From contig LVBK01000042.1 in assembly GCA_001604385.1 (NCBI GenBank), forward strand, positions 1 to 47,919: a stretch of DNA of 47,919 bases. Direction: 5' to 3'. Positions 35,498-43,910 of the stretch are shown here, one piece after another. A model generated the notes under the pieces. It searched no databases. It was given only the letters and a program-made list of their open reading frames with translations, and was not told the DNA's origin. Origin of the DNA: Spirochaetales bacterium Spiro_09 (GTDB taxonomy: Bacteria > Spirochaetota > Spirochaetia > Treponematales > Treponemataceae). Both the position numbers and the translations under genes were made by a program. How positions within the stretch are numbered: the stretch's first letter is position 1; every line of letters begins with the position of its first letter.

Positions 35498-36238
35498 ATG
35501 AAATATGCCCTGATGTCATTCCTGTCGTCAGTTGCCCGGCTTGTTGACGAGGAAAATCACTGTGTGCTGTGCGGAAATCCGACCGGATCCGGGATGCCGG
35601 TATGCGTCCGGTGTATTGAAAACAAATTGTTGACCATGGCCCGCTCCTGTACATTCGACCGCCTCTGCGAGCATCGATGTTCACGCTGCGGACGCCAGTT
35701 AATTTCAACAAAAGGCACCTGTATCCAGTGCCGTGAGCCTCAGTCCTTTGTTGCATTGGACCGTGCATTCCCCCTGTTTCCATATACGCCGGCCTTTCAG
35801 GAATTATTGACGTTATGGAAGATCAGGGGATATCGTTCATTATCGCTGTTGTTTGCACAAATGCTACACCATGCGCTCGAGAATTGTTTGTCCCGGTCTT
35901 TTGTACTGATTCCGGTTCCTCCCCGGCCTGGGAAGATCCGCAGCAAGGGCTGGGATCAAATACAGGAACTAGTTTCGCTGGTCAGGCCCTCGTCCCGTTA
36001 TCGGGTAGTTCACTGCCTGAAGCGACTGTCACACCTGGAACAAAAACACTTGTCACGCACTGAGAGGGGAGGCAATCTTGAGGGACAAATACTGTGTACA
36101 TATATCCCTTCTTCGGACTGTTGTGCAGTGCTGGTTGATGATGTAATGACAACCGGAACAACCCTCGAGTATTGTGCCAGAAGTCTGAAAACGGCAGGTT
36201 ATTCTGAAGTGTACGCCCTGTCCCTGTTTTATGACTGA
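35498..36238 (+). CDS. comF: ComF family phosphoribosyltransferase-like protein
   Basis: The 246-residue protein has a Cys-rich N-terminus with four CXXC pairs (CVLCG, CVRC, CSRCG, CIQC), probably two zinc sites, and a C-terminal phosphoribosyltransferase fold. The PRPP loop is VLVDDVMTTGTT. KGWDQIQEL and the following Arg-rich helix also fit ComF. In Bacillus, ComF takes part in DNA uptake, and the family is found in many bacteria not known to be competent. The start lies 23 bases after mutS; no good ribosome binding site is seen. No other competence gene lies nearby. Confidence 0.9.
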   Translation: MKYALMSFLSSVARLVDEENHCVLCGNPTGSGMPVCVRCIENKLLTMARSCTFDRLCEHRCSRCGRQLISTKGTCIQCREPQSFVALDRAFPLFPYTPAFQELLTLWKIRGYRSLSLLFAQMLHHALENCLSRSFVLIPVPPRPGKIRSKGWDQIQELVSLVRPSSRYRVVHCLKRLSHLEQKHLSRTERGGNLEGQILCTYIPSSDCCAVLVDDVMTTGTTLEYCARSLKTAGYSEVYALSLFYD

Positions 36239-36295
36239 AGCACCGCACCTTCAGCCTTTGCAGGGTAAAGTCGCTCTGCCTCTGTCCCGTTGCTA

Positions 36296-36324
36296 TTGAC
36301 ATAGACGCCTGCCTATGCTATTTT
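36296..36324 (+). promoter_or_regulatory. Promoter candidate for the rimP-nusA-infB operon
   Basis: A perfect TTGACA (36296-36301), a 17-base spacer and TATTTT (36319-36324). The start of transcription would be near 36331, giving a leader of about 100 bases before rimP. It lies in the 194-base gap after comF. Confidence 0.6.
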
Positions 36325-36355
36325 CTTTAGTGAACATATTTTATCCTTATCAGTC

Positions 36356-36381
36356 AGGAGTCGTTCAAGCGGCTCCTTTTT
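36356..36381 (+). terminator. Terminator-like hairpin in the rimP leader (possible attenuator)
   Basis: AGGAGTCG (36356-36363) pairs fully with CGGCTCCT (36370-36377), one pair being G-T, with a six-base loop (TTCAAG). The hairpin is followed by TTTTT ending at 36381. It lies between the candidate promoter and the rimP start, so it would stop transcription early unless read through. The alternative is that it ends the comF unit from upstream, with a second promoter lying further downstream. Confidence 0.65.
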
Positions 36382-36432
36382 CGTATACGAATCGTAGAGT
36401 CAGGACCTGAAGGGTCGGGGAGTAGCCGCTCA

Positions 36433-36885
36433 GTGGATTATATTGCGCCGGAAAAAGTTCCGTATTATGTCGACTGTGAACCGTTGGTTCATGGTTTGGG
36501 TTACCTTATTGTTGAACTTATGGCGTTCAAACGGCAGGGTAATTGGCAGATTCGGGTCGTAATTGCCGGACCTGAGGGCGTAGGAATAGCTGACTGTTCC
36601 CGGGTGCATCGTGCACTTCTTCCCCGATTCGAGGCGCTTCTTTCTTCCCGTGATATTTACATGGAAGTAACCTCGCCTGGTCTTGACCGCGTGTTCAAGA
36701 ATGCGTCGGAATTTTCTGTTTTCATCGGAAAACAGGTCAAGGTATGGAATACCGATATATCTGATTGGATGTATGGGACTATAGTGTCTGCTACAACTGA
36801 TTCGGTCCGTCTTTTGACGGATACCGGTGAAAAAGAAATACCGTACAATAAAATAGCTAAAGCAAAATTGTCCAGCGCGGTTTGA
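36433..36885 (+). CDS. rimP: Ribosome maturation factor RimP
   Basis: RimP helps assemble the 30S subunit. The 150-residue protein matches the family length. The signature is the stretch EVTSPGLDRVFK (about 76-87), followed by a small C-terminal SH3-like domain (about 95-150). The start is GTG at 36433, with GGGGAG ten bases upstream. nusA follows after 25 bases, the same order as in most bacteria. Confidence 0.94.
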   Translation: MDYIAPEKVPYYVDCEPLVHGLGYLIVELMAFKRQGNWQIRVVIAGPEGVGIADCSRVHRALLPRFEALLSSRDIYMEVTSPGLDRVFKNASEFSVFIGKQVKVWNTDISDWMYGTIVSATTDSVRLLTDTGEKEIPYNKIAKAKLSSAV

Positions 36886-36910
36886 CCGGCGCGGAGAAAA
36901 GGAGTTTTTC

Positions 36911-38380
36911 ATGTCCGCAGAAATGGCAGAAGCAATACGCCAACTGGTTCAGGAAAAAGGAATAGACGAAGATCTCGTTTTCAGAATGATTGAGGATACG
37001 CTCAAGGCCGCTTATAAAAGAAAATTCGGAACAAATGATAATGCGGTAGTCACCTTCAATGATGCTCATACTGATGTATCGATTTATTCGCGTAAAACGA
37101 TAGTTGATGGTGTGTATAATCCTGTTATCGAAATTGAACTGGAAGAAGCCCTGGAGCTTGATCCTGAATGTGAGATAGGGGATGAACTTTTAATCGAGGT
37201 GGATCCTCGCGAATTTGACCGTATTTCGGTTCAGTCGGCAAAACAGACAGCCCACCAGTCGATCAGGGATATTCAGAAAGACAGTCTTTATTCGGAATAT
37301 AAGGATAAGGTCGGAGAAATCATTATTGGCTATTATCAGCGTGAGCGTAACGGGAATATCTATGTTGATCTGGGTAAAGTTGAAGGCATTCTGCCCAAAA
37401 AATTCCAGTCTCCCCGTGAAACCTACCGTCAGAACGACCGGATAAAGGCACTTATTACCGAGGTCAGAAAAACTCCTGCCGGTTTACAGATTGTACTTTC
37501 ACGAACCGATCCCGATTTTGTGCGCCGTATTCTGGAGCTTGAAGTTCCGGAGATTTATGACAAGACAGTTGAAATTTATAAAATTGTCCGTGAACCCGGT
37601 TACCGAACCAAGGTTGCTGTATTCTCGAATCGCGAGGATGTTGATCCTGTCGGTGCCTGCGTCGGCATGAAGGGTGTTCGTATTCAGGGTGTGATCAGGG
37701 AGCTTGAGGGTGAAAAAATTGACATTCTCAAGTATGACGATAATCCTTTTGTCTTTATCAAGAATGCACTCTCGCCGGCAGAGGTCAACGAAGTAGTTAT
37801 TCTCGATGAAACAAAACGCTCTGCCCTTGCGGTTGTTGCGGAGCCGCAGTTTTCACTCGCAATCGGAAAACAGGGATTGAACGTGCGTCTTGCCAATCGT
37901 CTTGCAGACTGGAGTATTGACGTAAAAACCGATGAACAGTTTGCGGAGATGGATATTACTGCGGAAACACGTAAAGCTGCAAATGATCTTTTCAATGATG
38001 TTGAACAGATCGAATCCACGGCGCCTGTTTCTGAGCTGCCCGGTATCAGTGATACGCTGGTCAGTGTTTTTGAACATGCGGGAATAACGGAGATTGGCGA
38101 TATTCTGGCAAAAGATGATGAACAACTCATGGCGATAGATGGTATGACTCCGGAATTCTTGGGTGAACTCAAGTCAATAATGGATGAATCGCTAGATATT
38201 ATTGAAGAGATACCTGAACCTGCTCCGGATCCCGAGGCTGTGCTGGCTGCGGAACAAGAGGTTCAGGAAGAAGCTGAAGAATATGAGTGCCCGGAATGTG
38301 GTGAACGAATTACGATCGATATGACAACTTGTCCCAATTGTGGTATTGGTCTCAGTTTTGAATATGAGGACGAGGAATAG
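36911..38380 (+). CDS. nusA: Transcription termination/antitermination protein NusA with a C-terminal zinc ribbon
   Basis: NusA binds RNA polymerase and nascent RNA. The 489-residue protein has the N-terminal RNAP-binding domain (about 1-125), an S1 domain (about 132-200) and KH domains (about 200-345: VGACVGMKGVRIQGV and LAIGKQGLNVRLA). An acidic, HhH-like region follows (about 375-425, ELPGISDTLVSVFEHAGI). The end is unusual: Cys460, Cys463, Cys474 and Cys477 in CPECG and CPNCG form a zinc ribbon at 458-480, followed by an acidic tail. Standard NusA lacks this. infB follows after 8 bases. GGAG precedes the ATG. Confidence 0.97.
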   Translation: MSAEMAEAIRQLVQEKGIDEDLVFRMIEDTLKAAYKRKFGTNDNAVVTFNDAHTDVSIYSRKTIVDGVYNPVIEIELEEALELDPECEIGDELLIEVDPREFDRISVQSAKQTAHQSIRDIQKDSLYSEYKDKVGEIIIGYYQRERNGNIYVDLGKVEGILPKKFQSPRETYRQNDRIKALITEVRKTPAGLQIVLSRTDPDFVRRILELEVPEIYDKTVEIYKIVREPGYRTKVAVFSNREDVDPVGACVGMKGVRIQGVIRELEGEKIDILKYDDNPFVFIKNALSPAEVNEVVILDETKRSALAVVAEPQFSLAIGKQGLNVRLANRLADWSIDVKTDEQFAEMDITAETRKAANDLFNDVEQIESTAPVSELPGISDTLVSVFEHAGITEIGDILAKDDEQLMAIDGMTPEFLGELKSIMDESLDIIEEIPEPAPDPEAVLAAEQEVQEEAEEYECPECGERITIDMTTCPNCGIGLSFEYEDEE

Positions 38381-38388
38381 GATACTAT

Positions 38389-41259
38389 ATGGCCGAAGAT
38401 CTCGAAAATACCCAGAAACCAAAGGTTATTCTTAACAAGCAAAAGAAGAATGACCCTTCTGTTGATAGCGCTGAGCATACAGAGAAGAAAAAAGTGGTGG
38501 TTGTCAAAAAAAAGCCGCATCATACGGAATCCGCTGAACCGGTTGCACCAAAGAAAACCGTTCATGTTGTTCCCGTTCAGCGGGATGACGCTGCACCGGA
38601 AAAAAGTACTTCATCGGAAAGTCCCGCTAAGTCATCTGAAAGTGCTGCTGTTTCCTCATCGGCTGGCACTGATGCTTCGTCTACCGGTGAACGCAGAAAA
38701 CCTGTCTCAATCGAATTGAGTCCGCCCCGGCCGAACGTAAAGGTCGGTAATCTTGCCGACAGGGGCCGACCCGGGCAGAGGGGAACCTATCAGGGTCAAA
38801 ATCGCCCCCCAGCTGGTCAACGGGATAATTTTTCCGGTTCCCAGGCTCGGGAAGGCGCACAATATAATCAAAATCGCGGTCCCGGCGGCTATCAGGGTGG
38901 TTCCACAAGTGGTCCTGGTGGCTATCAGGGACAGAATCGCGGACCCAGTTCATATCAGGGTCAAAACCGTGGTCCTGGCGGCTATCAGGGTGGTCCTTCT
39001 GGCGCTCCCGGTGGACGTTCAGACGGCTATCAAGGTCAAAACCGCGGGCCTGGCGGCTATCAGGGCGGTTATCAGGGCGGTTATCAGGGACAGAATCGCG
39101 GACCAGGCGGTCCGGGAGGTCCCGGTAGACCCGGCGGTTACCAGGGTGGTTATCAGGGACAGAATCGCGGTCCCGGAGGTCCGGGAGGTCCCGGCAGACC
39201 GGGTGGTTATCAGGGACAGAATCGTGGACCAGGCGGTCCGGGAGGTCCCGGCAGACCGGGCGGCTATCAGGGTGGTCCGAATCGTTCCGGTGGTACGTCC
39301 TCGTTGCCACCGGTTGGGTCCGGAAAGGGCGTTCCTTCGAAAAAGGCCTTCAAGGGCAAAAAAACCGCCAATTATACCCGCAAGAACCGGGAAGACGATT
39401 TTGAGGAAAAGCTTCTTCAGCAAAAGAAGAAGGCCCAGGACAAGGCAAATGCCATTCCCAAGGAAATTGAAATTATGGAAACCATTTCGGTTTCCGAGCT
39501 TGCGCGCAAGATGAATCTCAAGGCATCCGAGTTGATCGGAAAGCTTATGACCATGGGCATGATGGTTACCATGAACCAGTCTATTGACTCGGATACAGCG
39601 ACAATTCTTGCCTCGGAATACAATTGCACGGTACATATTGTCAGTCTGTATGATGAAACGGTCATTGAAAGCGAAAGCGACGATAATGCAGAAATTCGGG
39701 ATCGGCCTCCCATTGTTACTATAATGGGACATGTTGACCATGGTAAGACCAAAACCCTTGATGCAATCCGAAGCGCCGACGTAGCGGCCGGAGAGTTTGG
39801 CGGTATTACCCAGCATATCGGGGCGTATACGGTTGAAACGGAACGGGGAAAGATTACATTCCTCGATACTCCCGGACATGAAGCGTTTACCATGATGCGT
39901 GCCCGCGGTGCTGATATCACCGATATTGTTGTTCTGGTTGTCGCTGCCGACGATGGAGTGATGCCGCAAACAATTGAAGCTATCAATCATGCAAAGGACG
40001 CCAAGGTCCCGATAATTGTTGCGGTAAACAAGATTGACAAACATGAGGCAAATCCTGATCGTGTAATGACACAACTTGCCGAGCGTGGTCTGGTTCCCGA
40101 AGAATGGGGCGGTGATACCATGTATGTCAAGATAAGCGCTCTTCAAAAGACCGGTCTTGACTCATTGCTTGATGCCATCCTTCTTCAGGCCGAGATGCTC
40201 GAGTTGCAGGCGAACCATGACTGCCGTGCGGAAGGCCGGGTTATTGAATCCCGCATAGATCATGGTCGCGGTATAGTTGCTACGATAATTGTCGAGCGTG
40301 GTATGCTCAGAACCGGTGATCCCTATGTTGTCGGTGTGTATTCCGGACGTGTTCGCGCCATTTTCAACGACAAGGGTGAAAAACTTGAAGAAGCTACACC
40401 CAGTATGCCGGTTGAAATTCTTGGACTTGAAGGCATGCCGAATGCAGGTGATCCCTTCCAGGTTACCGAGTCGGAACGTGTCGCACGGCAAATATCGTCC
40501 AAGCGACAGGAACTGAAACGCTTTGAGGATTCCCGCAACGTCAAGAAAGTTACTCTTGATAATCTCTATGACACCATCCATCAGGGTGAGATTATGGAGC
40601 TCAAGGTTATTATCAAAGGCGATGTTCAGGGTTCTGTTGAAGCGCTCAAACAGTCGCTTGAAAAATTGTCAACCAAAGATGTCCGCCTGAATGTCATTCA
40701 CTCGTCTGCTGGTGCAATCAATGACTCTGACGTCATGCTTGCCGCGGCTGACTCGAATGCAATAATAATCGGTTTCAATGTCCGGCCGACTCCCCAGGCT
40801 AAACTTCTTGCCGAACAGGAGAAGGTCGACATTCGCAAGTACAATATTATTTACAAGGCTGTTGAAGAAATTGAACTTGCAATGGAAGGCATGTTGAAGC
40901 CCGATATCAAGGAAGAGGTAATCGGAACCGTGGAAGTCCGGGATACCATTAAGGTTCCCAAAATCGGGACCATTGCCGGTTCCTATGTTCTGCAGGGTGT
41001 TGTCAAACGGGCCTCTACCGTTAATGTTATCCGTGAGGGCATCGTCGTTCATTCCGGCAAAATCTCGTCGCTCAGACGGTTCAAGGATGATGCGAAGGAA
41101 GTTGCCGCCGGTTTTGAATGCGGTATCGGACTTGATAACTTTGCCGATATTCGAATTGGCGATCAGCTTGAGGTTATTGAGTATATTGAGGTAGCCAGAA
41201 AGCTCAAGGATAGCGAAAAGTTATCTGCCGCGCAGCCTGCTGCCGAACCGAAGGAATAA
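38389..41259 (+). CDS. infB: Translation initiation factor IF-2
   Basis: IF-2 is a GTPase that brings initiator tRNA to the 30S subunit. The 956-residue protein has a long N-terminal region (1 to about 315), the IF2-N domain (about 360-415), and a G domain with GHVDHGKT (about 447-454), DTPGHE and NKID. Domains II-IV follow, ending near KLKDSEKL. The N-terminal region begins Lys-rich and Ser/Glu-rich. At about residues 131-301 it becomes a Gly/Tyr/Gln/Asn/Arg/Pro-rich repeat tract with seven YQGQNR units and three copies of a [16 protein letters not shown] phrase. TAGGA precedes the ATG. It lies between nusA and rbfA. Confidence 0.98.
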   Translation: MAEDLENTQKPKVILNKQKKNDPSVDSAEHTEKKKVVVVKKKPHHTESAEPVAPKKTVHVVPVQRDDAAPEKSTSSESPAKSSESAAVSSSAGTDASSTGERRKPVSIELSPPRPNVKVGNLADRGRPGQRGTYQGQNRPPAGQRDNFSGSQAREGAQYNQNRGPGGYQGGSTSGPGGYQGQNRGPSSYQGQNRGPGGYQGGPSGAPGGRSDGYQGQNRGPGGYQGGYQGGYQGQNRGPGGPGGPGRPGGYQGGYQGQNRGPGGPGGPGRPGGYQGQNRGPGGPGGPGRPGGYQGGPNRSGGTSSLPPVGSGKGVPSKKAFKGKKTANYTRKNREDDFEEKLLQQKKKAQDKANAIPKEIEIMETISVSELARKMNLKASELIGKLMTMGMMVTMNQSIDSDTATILASEYNCTVHIVSLYDETVIESESDDNAEIRDRPPIVTIMGHVDHGKTKTLDAIRSADVAAGEFGGITQHIGAYTVETERGKITFLDTPGHEAFTMMRARGADITDIVVLVVAADDGVMPQTIEAINHAKDAKVPIIVAVNKIDKHEANPDRVMTQLAERGLVPEEWGGDTMYVKISALQKTGLDSLLDAILLQAEMLELQANHDCRAEGRVIESRIDHGRGIVATIIVERGMLRTGDPYVVGVYSGRVRAIFNDKGEKLEEATPSMPVEILGLEGMPNAGDPFQVTESERVARQISSKRQELKRFEDSRNVKKVTLDNLYDTIHQGEIMELKVIIKGDVQGSVEALKQSLEKLSTKDVRLNVIHSSAGAINDSDVMLAAADSNAIIIGFNVRPTPQAKLLAEQEKVDIRKYNIIYKAVEEIELAMEGMLKPDIKEEVIGTVEVRDTIKVPKIGTIAGSYVLQGVVKRASTVNVIREGIVVHSGKISSLRRFKDDAKEVAAGFECGIGLDNFADIRIGDQLEVIEYIEVARKLKDSEKLSAAQPAAEPKE
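38781..39290 (+). repeat. In-frame repeat tract inside infB
   Basis: This stretch encodes the glycine-rich repeats of IF-2. Near-identical units occur at about 39085-39140, 39150-39200 and 39210-39265. Each encodes [18 protein letters not shown] with few base differences, most in third positions. The lengths keep the reading frame. The high identity suggests recent expansion by slippage or unequal exchange, and copy number may vary between strains. Confidence 0.85.
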
Positions 41260-41267
41260 TGTTTACT

Positions 41268-41293
41268 CCCGACTCGTCTTCTGGCGGGTCGGG
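41268..41293 (+). promoter_or_regulatory. Strong hairpin between infB and rbfA
   Basis: CCCGACTCG (41268-41276) pairs with CGGGTCGGG (41285-41293), nine pairs with one G-T, and an eight-base loop. It is followed by ATGTTCTTTCA rather than a T run. It may be a weak terminator, an RNA-stability element or a processing site. Confidence 0.5.
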
Positions 41294-41345
41294 ATGTTCT
41301 TTCATCAGTATTTTTGTATAAACAATGGAGTGCCGGGGTAACTAT

Positions 41346-41726
41346 ATGGGTGAGTATCGACTGGATCGCCTTGGCGAACAAATTCGTGACGAAATATCCG
41401 CATTGATTCTTGGGGGGAAGATAAAGGACCCTCGTGTTTCAACTTTTTTAACTATTCATCGTGTTGAAGTGTCTGGTGATCTTGGCCATGCTAAAGTATA
41501 TATTTCCAGTTTTCTCAGTCCTGCTGACACCAAGAAAGGGGTGAAAGGACTTGATAGCGCCGCAGGTTTTATTCAAACTATATTGAGCAAAAAACTTCGA
41601 CTCAGGCAATTTCCGCATCTTCATTTTATCTTCGATGAAAGTATAAAGGAAGGTTTCGATATGGTGCGTAAGATTTCTGAACTCGATATCAAACCGGAGA
41701 CAGAGCCAGAAGATTCTGATGAATGA
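41346..41726 (+). CDS. rbfA: Ribosome-binding factor A
   Basis: RbfA is a small 30S maturation factor needed for 16S rRNA end processing. The 126-residue protein has the family core: YRLDRLGEQIRDEISALI, then KDPRVSTFLTIHRVEVSGDLGHAKVYIS and a C-terminal LRQFPHLHFIFDES. The ATG at 41346 is preceded by GGGGT; a start seven codons earlier (41325) lacks a binding site. Its last eight bases overlap truB, so the two are probably translated together. Confidence 0.95.
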   Translation: MGEYRLDRLGEQIRDEISALILGGKIKDPRVSTFLTIHRVEVSGDLGHAKVYISSFLSPADTKKGVKGLDSAAGFIQTILSKKLRLRQFPHLHFIFDESIKEGFDMVRKISELDIKPETEPEDSDE

Positions 41727-42711
41727 ATATACAGAAGGAATTGTTCTGCTTGCCAAGCAAAGCGGCATTACCAGTTTTTCTGCGCTATGGCAGGTAAAAA
41801 ATGCCCTGTCTTTAAAGAAAATCGGACACACCGGAACTCTCGATACCTTTGCAGATGGATTATTGGTGGTTTTAATCGGTAAATACACCAAGCTTGCATC
41901 GTATTTCACTGGTTGTGAAAAAGAATACGTTGCGGAAATCCAATTCGGCCAGGAAACAGACACGCTTGATCCCGACGGAACCGTTGTCCGGAAAACACCC
42001 CTTCCCGTGCATAAAGAACTCGGCAGTGTGTTACCCTCGTTTATCGGGTCTATCTCTCAAATACCACCCGTGTATTCCGCCCTGCATATTGACGGCCAAA
42101 GAGCTTCCAGACGGGTCAGAAACGGTGAAAATCTCGATATGCCGGGCAGGACTGTCCATATTTCGGAATTGGAGTTATTGGAAAGCCTTGCTGCAGACGG
42201 TGTGACCTGTTCAGATGAATCTCCCGTACATCGCTGTCATATACGGGTTCGTTGTTCAGCCGGTACGTATATTCGTTCTCTTTCCCGTGATATTGCACAA
42301 GCGTGCGGAAGCTCCGCTCATTTACGCTCTTTACGGCGAACACGCTCCGGTCCTTTCTTTCTCGATAAAGCCGCAGGTTGTTCCCTTTTACCGGTTTTTG
42401 CCTCCGAACGGTCTTTTGTCTACGGTGTTGGACCCAGGCCACCTCAAGCAAGTGAAGCAGAAATCCGGAATTCAATTCAGCTTTTTACTCCACAGATGGC
42501 GGTTTCCGTTAATCTTTCTGTTGTGTATCTTCTTCGAGAGCATCTTGAGCGCTTTACGAAGGGTCAGCTACTGCAGTCTTCCTGGTTTTCAGGGTACAGT
42601 CATGATGGCCATGACGGTCATGCTGCTGTTTTTTGCGAGACTGATTTTGTCGGCATGATAGACCGGACTGACGGCAATCTCTCATATGTGTTTGTGTCAG
42701 GATCATCATAA
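41719..42711 (+). CDS. truB: tRNA pseudouridine-55 synthase
   Basis: TruB makes pseudouridine 55 in the T-loop of tRNAs. The 330-residue protein shows GHTGTLDTFADGLL; the Asp in TLD is the catalytic nucleophile. The usual motif is GSLDPxATG, so the residues after the Asp differ slightly. KEYVAEIQFG, PPVYSALHIDGQRA and RVRCSAGTYIRSL complete the family signs. The start overlaps rbfA by eight bases; the stop TAA overlaps the ribF ATG (TAATG). Confidence 0.95.
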   Translation: MNEYTEGIVLLAKQSGITSFSALWQVKNALSLKKIGHTGTLDTFADGLLVVLIGKYTKLASYFTGCEKEYVAEIQFGQETDTLDPDGTVVRKTPLPVHKELGSVLPSFIGSISQIPPVYSALHIDGQRASRRVRNGENLDMPGRTVHISELELLESLAADGVTCSDESPVHRCHIRVRCSAGTYIRSLSRDIAQACGSSAHLRSLRRTRSGPFFLDKAAGCSLLPVFASERSFVYGVGPRPPQASEAEIRNSIQLFTPQMAVSVNLSVVYLLREHLERFTKGQLLQSSWFSGYSHDGHDGHAAVFCETDFVGMIDRTDGNLSYVFVSGSS

Positions 42712-43544
42712 TGAAAATAATCAGGTGGGATGAACTTGATTCTACTGACTCGCTTTTCCTTTTAAAGTCTCTTTGTCATGAAGCGAAGGGTACTGCCCTT
42801 ACTATTGGTGGCTTTGATGGACCCCATCGGGGTCACTTGTCCCTGTTTACCTCGGTTTTTCAGCAAGCTCATGAGCATGCTCTGGTACCGGGTATCGTTA
42901 CCTTTGTACGGTCTCCCGGTTCTGTCAAAAAAGGCCCACAATACCCCGGTGATGTTTCGACTTTGACTTTGCGCTTGGGCAAGTTTGAGGAATTGGGGTT
43001 TCGATTTTGTCTGCTGATTGACTTTTCTTCGGATTTTGGTAAAATGTCCGGAGGTGTATTCTTTGAAATTCTTGTAAAAACTGTTCATATGCGGTACCTG
43101 GCCGTTGGCCCGGATTTCCGTTGTGGACATCGCCTGGATACGGGTCCTTCCGAAATTGCGGATTTGGCCCGCAGGGACGGTTTCCGTTTCGATTCCATCA
43201 GGCAGGTTGAACTGGATGGCGTACGAATAAGTTCAAGCGCTATCAGAAAGGCTGTTCAATCTGCTGACTTCGCCCTTGCGGAACGTCTTCTCGGATATCC
43301 ATTTTTACTGGATATTACAACCTCTCACTGGATACTCTCTGTTGGGGGTATTGAAGCACCGGTAGAAGATTTTACGCAAATACTTCCCCCTGCGGGCAGG
43401 TATGCGGCCGATCTTGTCAGCGATTCTGGTACTTTAGAAGTTGTTATGCATATAGCTTCGCGTACGGTATCGCTGGGACTGGCAGGAAAAGGAAGTTTTC
43501 CCCCGCTGCGCAGTCTCCGTTCGGTTCAGTTCAGGTTATCATGA
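42711..43544 (+). CDS. ribF: RibF-like FAD synthetase without a clear riboflavin kinase motif
   Basis: The first 180 residues match the FMN adenylyltransferase half of RibF: TIGGFDGPHRGH with the HxGH-type motif, and later VRISSSAIRKAV, the ISSTxIR signature. Normal RibF (about 310 residues) continues with a kinase domain carrying a GFPTAN-type motif. Here the corresponding region (about 185-277) reads GYPFLLDITTSHW and later PAGRYAADLV, without that motif, and the total is only 277 residues. It is therefore likely to make FAD from FMN, while kinase activity is doubtful. It is coupled to truB by the TAATG overlap and followed by rpsO after 25 bases. Confidence 0.85.
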   Translation: MKIIRWDELDSTDSLFLLKSLCHEAKGTALTIGGFDGPHRGHLSLFTSVFQQAHEHALVPGIVTFVRSPGSVKKGPQYPGDVSTLTLRLGKFEELGFRFCLLIDFSSDFGKMSGGVFFEILVKTVHMRYLAVGPDFRCGHRLDTGPSEIADLARRDGFRFDSIRQVELDGVRISSSAIRKAVQSADFALAERLLGYPFLLDITTSHWILSVGGIEAPVEDFTQILPPAGRYAADLVSDSGTLEVVMHIASRTVSLGLAGKGSFPPLRSLRSVQFRLS

Positions 43545-43569
43545 TGATTTTGATAGATAAGGAGTAAGT

Positions 43570-43839
43570 ATGGCACTTACAAAAGAAGCAACCACTGCGG
43601 TGGTATCCAAATTTGGTGCAAACGAGAAAGACACTGGCAACACAAAGGTCCAGATTGCACTTTTGACCGAGCGTATCCAGCAGCTCACCGAGCATTGCAA
43701 GATTTTCAAGAAGGACAAGGGTAGCAATCGCGGTCTCCTCATATTGGTAGGACAGCGCCGTCGCCTGCTCAAGTACCTACAGAGAAGAGATCTTGAATCA
43801 TACCGGAGCTTGATCAAGGAACTTGGCCTCCGCAAGTAA
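43570..43839 (+). CDS. rpsO: 30S ribosomal protein S15
   Basis: S15 binds the central domain of 16S rRNA early in assembly. The 89-residue protein has the family phrases TGNTKVQIALLTERIQQLTEH, KGSNRGLLILVGQRRRLLKYL and YRSLIKELGLRK. AAGGAG precedes the ATG. A very stable terminator hairpin separates it from pnp. Confidence 0.98.
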   Translation: MALTKEATTAVVSKFGANEKDTGNTKVQIALLTERIQQLTEHCKIFKKDKGSNRGLLILVGQRRRLLKYLQRRDLESYRSLIKELGLRK

Positions 43840-43844
43840 GGTGG

Positions 43845-43880
43845 AAGTTACCTGTCCTGACAGGGCAGGTAACTTTTTTT
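43845..43880 (+). terminator. Long terminator hairpin between rpsO and pnp
   Basis: AAGTTACCTGTCCTG (43845-43859) and CAGGGCAGGTAACTT (43861-43875) are complementary along 15 bases with one G-T pair, with a loop of a few bases at the tip and a run of seven T (43874-43880). It can end transcription after rpsO. Its length also makes it a possible double-strand RNA cleavage site. Confidence 0.9.
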
Positions 43881-43910
43881 ATTTTTCCACAAGTATACAA
43901 AGGTTGATTT

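Noticed and set aside
36401..36427. GGGGAGTAGCC resembling the start of a yybP-ykoY manganese riboswitch, and GTCAGGACCTGAAGG resembling an SRP RNA tip
   Set aside because: Only about ten bases remain before the rimP start, so the rest of either RNA is missing. The GGGGAG is explained as the rimP ribosome binding site, and the SRP asymmetric loop is not matched.
38870..39290. Possible CRISPR-like array
   Set aside because: The repeats are contiguous, have no unique spacers, and continue the IF-2 reading frame.
38681..39514. Long open frames on both strands over the infB repeat tract
   Set aside because: They are by-products of the in-frame GC-rich repeats of IF-2. Their translations are low-complexity Arg/Asp/Pro or Ala/Val/Ile strings with no motif or ribosome binding site.
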